A DNA stretch of 10,578 nt from Bacteriovoracaceae bacterium UBA4573. GTDB lineage: Bacteria; Bdellovibrionota; UBA1018; UBA923. The notes beneath the pieces were generated by a model. The model made no database searches. It was not told the DNA's origin and saw only the letters and a list, made by a program, of their open reading frames with translations. The translations under genes were made by a program, and so were the position numbers. The stretch covers positions 1 through 10,578 of the forward strand of contig DGKJ01000047.1 of assembly GCA_002387735.1 (NCBI GenBank). Reading direction: 5' to 3'. Of the stretch, positions 6,892 through 10,578 are shown one piece after another (positions within the stretch are counted from its first letter, which is position 1; the number at the start of each line of letters is the position of its first letter).

Positions 6892-8588
6892 TGTTGAGAT
6901 TATTGTTGGTTCTCATAGTTTTGTTGCCGGTTGTGCCGTTTTTGAATTCCCGCGTACTTCGAATGGCCGGCGACGAAAAGGTATACATTAATCAGGCTGT
7001 CGAAATGGCTAGGTCGAATTCGTGGTTTTTTCAAACCATGGCAGATGAACCGAGTTACTTCAAAGGGCCGCTACACTACATTTTTATTCGAATTGGAATG
7101 GTCCTTTTTGGTGATTCATTGGCCGCCGGTGTTTGGATGAATGCACTAGCCTTGGTAATTGCGGCATTGGCAATGTTCAAGTTGGCCCATCGGCGATGGG
7201 GGCCCCGCGCGGGTTTTTTATTAGGTCTCGCCACAGCCCTAAATGTTGGTGCGGTTTCGCATACTTTTGCTAGTCAAATGGAAGTCGAACTGCTTGCCCT
7301 CACTGCTTTGGCTATTAGCGCATTGGGTTTGGCCCCAGAGGCATTTGCTCAGTCGGGTAGTAAGAGTCGCGTTTCTTTTCGTTCAGATTTATTTTTTTGG
7401 TTAATCGCCGGAATCATTGGTTGGGTAAAGAGCCCACTACATTCAGTTTTACTCGGCACGAGTGCGATCATATATTGGGCATTTACTCGTCAGCTATGGC
7501 CAAGACTGAAGAATCCTAAAGCATGGGCCTGCGTCTTCGTGGGAATGGCTGTTTGTGTTGCGGGTTATCTACCGGCTTATCTTGGTGACCAAGAGGCTTT
7601 CATGGCGACCTACCTTGGTAGAGAACAATTTCAAAAGGGTGGCAATAATCGCGCGTGGCATTACCCAACTCTCCCGTTGATACATTTTTTATTGCCATGG
7701 ACTCTCATAGTATTCGCTGCAGTGGGAAAACTTCTCTGGCGTGCGACTTCAGGCAAGCGACGGTTTATGAGCATGCCAAATCAGTTCGCTATCGATCGGC
7801 GGATGATGTTGCTTGGCGCTGCCGTTTCTGTTCCGACTATTTTGTTTTGGATGTTTTGGGATTACAAAGGTCAGAACTATAACCTTCCGATTCTGCCGGG
7901 ACTTTTACTCTTTGGTTTTGCTTGTTTCGCAAAGGCCCACGTCGAGCCCAAACCCCCGATGCTGGTTTATAGAATTGTCTCCTTTCTCTGCCTTGCCGCT
8001 TTATTTGCTTTTATCGGACTGATCGCGCATTTTTGGCCACTTCCTGAGTGGTGGAATATTTATTGGGTTTACGCAACTTTTGCGACTATGGCTGTTTTCA
8101 TATTTTGTTTCGCTTATGGAAAAACTGTTAAAACCCTTACCATTGGAACGGTAGCTTTTTTCTTTGCTTTCGCATTGGCGACCACGCCGCTTGGAAATCG
8201 GGAAATGCGCGATGTTCGCAATTATCTAAAAGAAAATCCAAAAACTAAAATCTATTACTACAATCTGGAGCCTTCGATTTGGTCAGAGTGGGGATTGTTG
8301 CAGTTTACTCTAAATCGACCGGTATTCGGACTTCATCGGATAAATCAAATTCAAGAGGCGACGAAGCCGGGGCACACTGTATTAGTACCAAATGCCAAGG
8401 CGCTCGCCACAGTGCTGGCTGAATGGAAAAAGATCCATCCGTCTGCCGAAAGAGAGCCCAACATACGAACCTGGAAACGCTGGCTCACCAAAGGGAAGTC
8501 TCCCTCTGGCGAGCCAATGTGGAAGGTCGCTTGGACGAAACGAGATCTCTCGCATCTAGAACGCGATTTTTTTATCGTTTCATTCTAA
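6891..8588 (+). CDS. ArnT-like GT-C membrane glycosyltransferase, second of a tandem pair
   Basis: A 565-aa protein from the GTG at 6891 (578 aa if the ATG at 6852 were used). A hydrophobic first helix (2-19) is followed by AGDEKVYINQAVEM (26-39), with the D28-E29 pair expected of GT83/GT39 enzymes. YFKGPLHYIFIRIG (57-70) corresponds to the KPPL-type motif of the ArnT family, here with Gly in place of the first Pro. Further matches to the ArnT layout are a REQFQKGG-like loop, a P-T-L-P/LLPW stretch before a helix, and NLPILPGLLLF. About ten more membrane segments and a roughly 110-residue C-terminal soluble tail follow. ArnT itself moves aminoarabinose from undecaprenyl phosphate to lipid A. 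The substrate here cannot be read from sequence. The gene is in tandem with another GT-C gene, and the two differ clearly in sequence, so they are not a recent duplication. Confidence 0.82.
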   Translation: MLRLLLVLIVLLPVVPFLNSRVLRMAGDEKVYINQAVEMARSNSWFFQTMADEPSYFKGPLHYIFIRIGMVLFGDSLAAGVWMNALALVIAALAMFKLAHRRWGPRAGFLLGLATALNVGAVSHTFASQMEVELLALTALAISALGLAPEAFAQSGSKSRVSFRSDLFFWLIAGIIGWVKSPLHSVLLGTSAIIYWAFTRQLWPRLKNPKAWACVFVGMAVCVAGYLPAYLGDQEAFMATYLGREQFQKGGNNRAWHYPTLPLIHFLLPWTLIVFAAVGKLLWRATSGKRRFMSMPNQFAIDRRMMLLGAAVSVPTILFWMFWDYKGQNYNLPILPGLLLFGFACFAKAHVEPKPPMLVYRIVSFLCLAALFAFIGLIAHFWPLPEWWNIYWVYATFATMAVFIFCFAYGKTVKTLTIGTVAFFFAFALATTPLGNREMRDVRNYLKENPKTKIYYYNLEPSIWSEWGLLQFTLNRPVFGLHRINQIQEATKPGHTVLVPNAKALATVLAEWKKIHPSAEREPNIRTWKRWLTKGKSPSGEPMWKVAWTKRDLSHLERDFFIVSF

Positions 8589-9939
8589 AGAGCCAGTCGT
8601 CATTGAAATCGTTTGGATCATAGTCTCCGTAGAGATCTTCGTCGGAAACTACGCCACCCGGCCACTCAGTTTCAATTGAGCGGTAGGGATCGGCCGCAAG
8701 GTTGATCATATGAAGCGCTGGGTTCAGATTGTCTTCAAACACTTTTTGAATAATGTCGGCGCCTGGATAAAAACCGCTTCCGCCCCATGCCCATTTTGGA
8801 CTTAGCTCGAACGTATAACCCAGGATTCCGTAAGTTCCATATGCCCAGTCGATAGTATCACCGCTCACAATGTATAGTCCGCTAGCTTGTTTTGCAGTGT
8901 ATTTATTCCAACGAGCCATTTGGCGGGCCATAGCTACTAGAGCAAGTTGATCCATACGTTTTTTTTCGTCGCCGCAGTCGTCGCGACAAATCGGATCATC
9001 AGTGTAACCCCAGGGATAAAGAATGAGCTCACTAAAAGTGTGAAATGAAAGCAGCATTTTTAGATTCGGCATCACAGATACGAAATCTCGTAATGCTTGA
9101 GTTTCGGGTTCGCTAAATGCTTCGGGTCCACGATAGGTTTCGGAATTCGGATTGTCGCTCGCACCGTCTCCGCCCCATTTGTAACCATAGTTACGGTTGA
9201 GGTCGATGCTTCGTTGACCGCGTGGATCGCGCATATTTTTGCGATGCATTTGATAACGACCTGGTTGCTTGTTGATATCAAATTCGACTCCGTCGGGGTT
9301 GAGCATTGGAACAATCATGATATCCCGAGTGTTGATAAGTTCAGTGATTCCCGCATCGGTGCCATAGTTAGATGCGAGGTACTGTGCGAGCATTAGCGGA
9401 ACTTCCGCGCTCAAGTGTTCACGTGCATGGTGGTTGCCCACGAACAGCACACCGGGTTTGCCCGAAAGCTCAGCGGCGTCATCAGATTCCATGACTTCCT
9501 TGCTTGTATTAAACCGCACACACCAAATTTCGCGACCTTCCACAGTTCGGCCAATACTTAATAGCTTCACAAAATCTGGGTGCTTGTCGGCCAACGCTTG
9601 TAGCGCCGCAGATAGTTCGGCGTAGTCGTGATAAGGTTCATCTCCTGGTGGAAAGCTGGAAATCTTCGCTTTGCCGGTGTCGATCTTAAACGTTTCAATG
9701 ATTTTGAATTTAGATTTTTTAATCAACTCGAGCGTTGCGTCGTTGACGGTGCCATATACTGCGTCGCTCACCACGGCATCAATACTCATACCGATATTAT
9801 TTAGTTCCGTACGGTCTTTTTTTGTTGTCGCCTTGACGTGCACGAAGTTTGCGCCTGGAAACCCGCCAGTGCTGTGGGCGTGGGCAAAATGTACCGAGAT
9901 AAACATCAAAGCGAACAGGACAACGCCGATCCTTGCCAT
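8572..9939 (-). CDS. Secreted zinc carboxypeptidase, M14 family (carboxypeptidase A/T-like)
   Basis: A 455-aa protein. The frame opens at a TTG (9981), but AAGGGAG lies 7 nt before the ATG at 9939, which begins the signal peptide (hydrophobic 4-19, cleavage near AHA-H at 20-22). Residues about 25-97 look like a propeptide. The M14 domain spans about 103-415: zinc ligands H171 and E174 (HARE), H300 (LLSFHTFSE), substrate residues R173, N248 and R249 (DLNRN), and catalytic E378 (GYTFELSP). By alignment to carboxypeptidase A, Ile363 falls at the S1' specificity position 255, and Asp361 at 253, as I recall for carboxypeptidase T. It should release C-terminal residues, probably hydrophobic ones, outside the cytoplasm. 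The last 40 residues form an acidic, aromatic tail (EWPGG, DLYGDYDPNDFNDDWLF) not part of the core. It overlaps the convergent upstream gene by 17 bp. Confidence 0.93.
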   Translation of the reverse strand: MARIGVVLFALMFISVHFAHAHSTGGFPGANFVHVKATTKKDRTELNNIGMSIDAVVSDAVYGTVNDATLELIKKSKFKIIETFKIDTGKAKISSFPPGDEPYHDYAELSAALQALADKHPDFVKLLSIGRTVEGREIWCVRFNTSKEVMESDDAAELSGKPGVLFVGNHHAREHLSAEVPLMLAQYLASNYGTDAGITELINTRDIMIVPMLNPDGVEFDINKQPGRYQMHRKNMRDPRGQRSIDLNRNYGYKWGGDGASDNPNSETYRGPEAFSEPETQALRDFVSVMPNLKMLLSFHTFSELILYPWGYTDDPICRDDCGDEKKRMDQLALVAMARQMARWNKYTAKQASGLYIVSGDTIDWAYGTYGILGYTFELSPKWAWGGSGFYPGADIIQKVFEDNLNPALHMINLAADPYRSIETEWPGGVVSDEDLYGDYDPNDFNDDWLFRMKR

Positions 9940-9946
9940 TGCAGAA

Positions 9947-9953
9947 CTCCCTT
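9947..9953 (-). promoter_or_regulatory. Shine-Dalgarno (AAGGGAG) of the M14 carboxypeptidase
   Basis: On the minus strand AAGGGAG lies 7 nt before the ATG at 9939-9937. This favours that ATG over the in-frame ATG at 9957 and the TTG at 9981, neither of which has an SD at proper spacing, and it also puts the signal peptide at the N-terminus. Confidence 0.75.
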
Positions 9954-9990
9954 CCATGGAGATGAATTGTTGGTAACCCAAGCGTAAGAC

Positions 9991-10008
9991 AAACTACAGA
10001 AACTACAA
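9991..10008. repeat. Two tandem copies of a 9-bp unit in the divergent intergenic region
   Basis: AAACTACAG (9991-9999) is followed directly by AAACTACAA (10000-10008). The pair lies in the 161-bp gap between the divergent M14 peptidase and small-protein genes, about 50 bp upstream of the peptidase ATG. It could be a regulator site with a period just under one helical turn, or chance. I could not find a convincing -35/-10 pair for either gene in this gap. Confidence 0.45.
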
Positions 10009-10100
10009 GGGTTTTTGTCCCGTGCTCATAAAATCCGACAAAATTACTAAAGTTATAGCTGTTTTGGCCGATAGGCAATGTGTAACGGGGGTCACTAAAA

Positions 10101-10412
10101 ATGGGTAAACAAGGCGCTCCAGAGCAAAAGAAGCCGGAAGGCACCGAAAAAAAAGAAGCACCGAAAGGCGCTCCGCATGCAGGTGGCGCTCCGAGCGCTG
10201 CCCCAATGGGAGGCCCGTCAAAAGGCGCAGGTGCCAAGATCGGTTGCCTCGCACAAGGCTGCAAAGACAAAGATTCGCGCTTCAACTTTTGTGAAGAACA
10301 TTTTCGACAATTTAAGTTTGGGTTGATCACCAAAACCGGACTGCCGGTTATGGATTACGAAAAAAAGCTCGAGCACTACCAGAAATGGTTACGTGCTCAA
10401 AAGGTTGCCTAG
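10101..10412 (+). CDS. Small protein with disordered Gly/Ala/Pro/Lys-rich N-terminus and Cys3His candidate zinc motif
   Basis: 103 aa; I do not recognise it as a named family. GGGGG (10087-10091) lies 9 nt before the ATG and could serve as SD. Residues 1-46 are low complexity (runs of KKPEG, KGAPHAGGAP, GGPSKGAG) and probably unstructured, with many Lys. Residues 47-103 look folded: C49-x4-C54-x9-C64-x2-H67 forms a plausible zinc site (FNFCEEHF), followed by FKFGLITKTGLPVMDYEKKLEHYQ and a Lys/Arg-rich amphipathic end. There is no signal peptide or membrane segment, so it should be cytosolic. A basic tail plus a zinc knuckle would fit nucleic-acid or protein binding, but that is inference. The sharp change from low-complexity to conserved-looking sequence and the SD argue that it is a real gene. 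It is followed within 30 bp by a strong RNA structure. Confidence 0.75.
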   Translation: MGKQGAPEQKKPEGTEKKEAPKGAPHAGGAPSAAPMGGPSKGAGAKIGCLAQGCKDKDSRFNFCEEHFRQFKFGLITKTGLPVMDYEKKLEHYQKWLRAQKVA

Positions 10413-10424
10413 CGGCAGCAGAGC

Positions 10425-10578
10425 TGTACCCACCCACCTCCGAGCACCTTGGGGAAACTTCTCCCGGGTCGCCGGGAGTTCAGACCCCAGGGTGCTCTTC
10501 ATTTCTTTCATGGCGACATGAAGAAAAAAGAGCAAACGGTAGCGGGGGATAAACGCTCGGTGGTGGAAACACGGTACA
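10425..10578 (+). ncRNA. Candidate structured noncoding RNA of unrecognised class, probably running past the right edge
   Basis: The 166 bp after the last stop hold no ORF but a consistent multi-branch fold. The ends pair: TGTACC (10425-10430) with GGTACA (10573-10578), and CCACC (10434-10438) with GGTGG (10562-10566), extended by CC/GG after a T-T mismatch. Enclosed are the hairpin at 10442-10497, a second at 10506-10523 (TTCATG and CATGAA plus a U-G pair, around the GNRA loop GCGA), and a weak third, AGCG (10541-10544) with CGCT (10554-10557). Between them lie A/G-rich single strands. I compared it by eye with tmRNA, RNase P RNA, SRP RNA, 6S RNA and the common riboswitches and found no match. 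The call rests on pairing alone, without covariation, and the true ends are unknown. Confidence 0.4.
10442..10497 (+). other. Strong 56-nt nested hairpin downstream of the small zinc-motif gene
   Basis: GAGCACCTTGGGG (10442-10454) pairs over 13 contiguous positions (one G-U) with CCCCAGGGTGCTC (10485-10497). Inside, a symmetric 6x6 loop (10455-10460 and 10479-10484) leads to a perfect 7-bp stem, CTCCCGG (10461-10467) with CCGGGAG (10472-10478), capped by GTCG. The following TTCATTTCTTT is T-rich but interrupted, so it could be a bulky terminator of the upstream gene. The large regular interior loop and the structure that follows fit a functional RNA better. The helix reads almost equally well on either strand, so orientation is not certain. 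Confidence 0.8.

Noticed and set aside
9797..10333. A 178-aa minus-strand open frame covering the M14 start region and the small gene
   Set aside because: It is antisense to the small gene and out of frame over the M14 signal peptide and SD. Its Gly/Ala/Pro/Phe-rich composition is the mirror of the low-complexity codons on the plus strand, and no SD or recognisable domain is present.
10531..10552. GCAAAC...GGATAA reading as a short tmRNA-like tag (ANGSGG, stop)
   Set aside because: tmRNA tags end in hydrophobic residues such as LAA, and no tRNA-like acceptor, T-arm or typical 5' sequence is present.
10413..10578. RNase P, SRP, 6S RNA or c-di-GMP riboswitch as identity of the 3' structured region
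   Set aside because: The RNase P P4 sequence (GAGGAAAGUCC), the SRP GGAAGGAAGCA loop and the c-di-GMP-I conserved blocks are not found in order. The 6S layout needs a large two-sided central bubble that is not seen on the 5' side.
1..10578. CRISPR arrays, insertion sequences, tRNA genes or prophage remnants
   Set aside because: I saw no regularly spaced repeats, transposase-like frames with inverted ends, or cloverleaf sequences; the window reads as densely packed core-type genes.

Overview
The window looks like chromosomal DNA from a Gram-negative bacterium, most plausibly of the Bdellovibrionota or a related delta-type lineage. This is an inference from gene content, not a search. The signs are an ADP-heptose synthesis gene (LPS core), an RNase J, which is uncommon in Gram-negatives but present in these groups, a family 1 lytic transglycosylase, a secreted CPA/CPT-type zinc carboxypeptidase and an RDD protein with a short conserved-looking N-terminal segment. 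No phage, IS, plasmid or CRISPR content was seen.

Layout. (1) Positions 1-1880, minus strand: rsmE, an RDD membrane protein and rfaE2 lie head to tail with gaps of 8 and 4 bp, so they are probably one transcript. rsmE starts with TTG behind a good Shine-Dalgarno (SD) sequence. (2) Positions 1918-2907, plus: a secreted lytic transglycosylase, divergent from rsmE across only 37 bp, whose -10-like box lies so close to the ATG that the mRNA may be leaderless. (3) Positions 2908-3055: a strong intrinsic terminator whose U-tract ends 12 nt before the udk start codon, with a competing upstream hairpin, so it could act as an attenuator. (4) Positions 3056-8588, plus: udk, rnj and two multi-pass GT-C type membrane glycosyltransferases. 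The junctions are +4, -8 and -1 nt, so they look translationally coupled. (5) Positions 8572-9939, minus: a secreted M14 zinc carboxypeptidase that overlaps the second glycosyltransferase tail to tail by 17 bp. (6) Positions 10101-10412, plus: a small protein with a disordered Gly/Ala/Pro/Lys N-terminus and a compact Cys3His candidate zinc-binding C-terminus. (7) Positions 10413-10578: no ORF, but strongly structured. It holds a 13-bp plus 7-bp stacked hairpin, a GNRA-capped hairpin and complementary ends, and may be an undescribed structured RNA running past the right edge.

The genes combine cell-envelope work (LPS heptose, peptidoglycan cleavage, lipid-linked sugar transfer, secreted peptidase) with RNA and nucleotide metabolism (rRNA methylation, uridine salvage, RNase J). 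The most unusual items are the 3' structured RNA, the udk leader and the small Cys3His protein.
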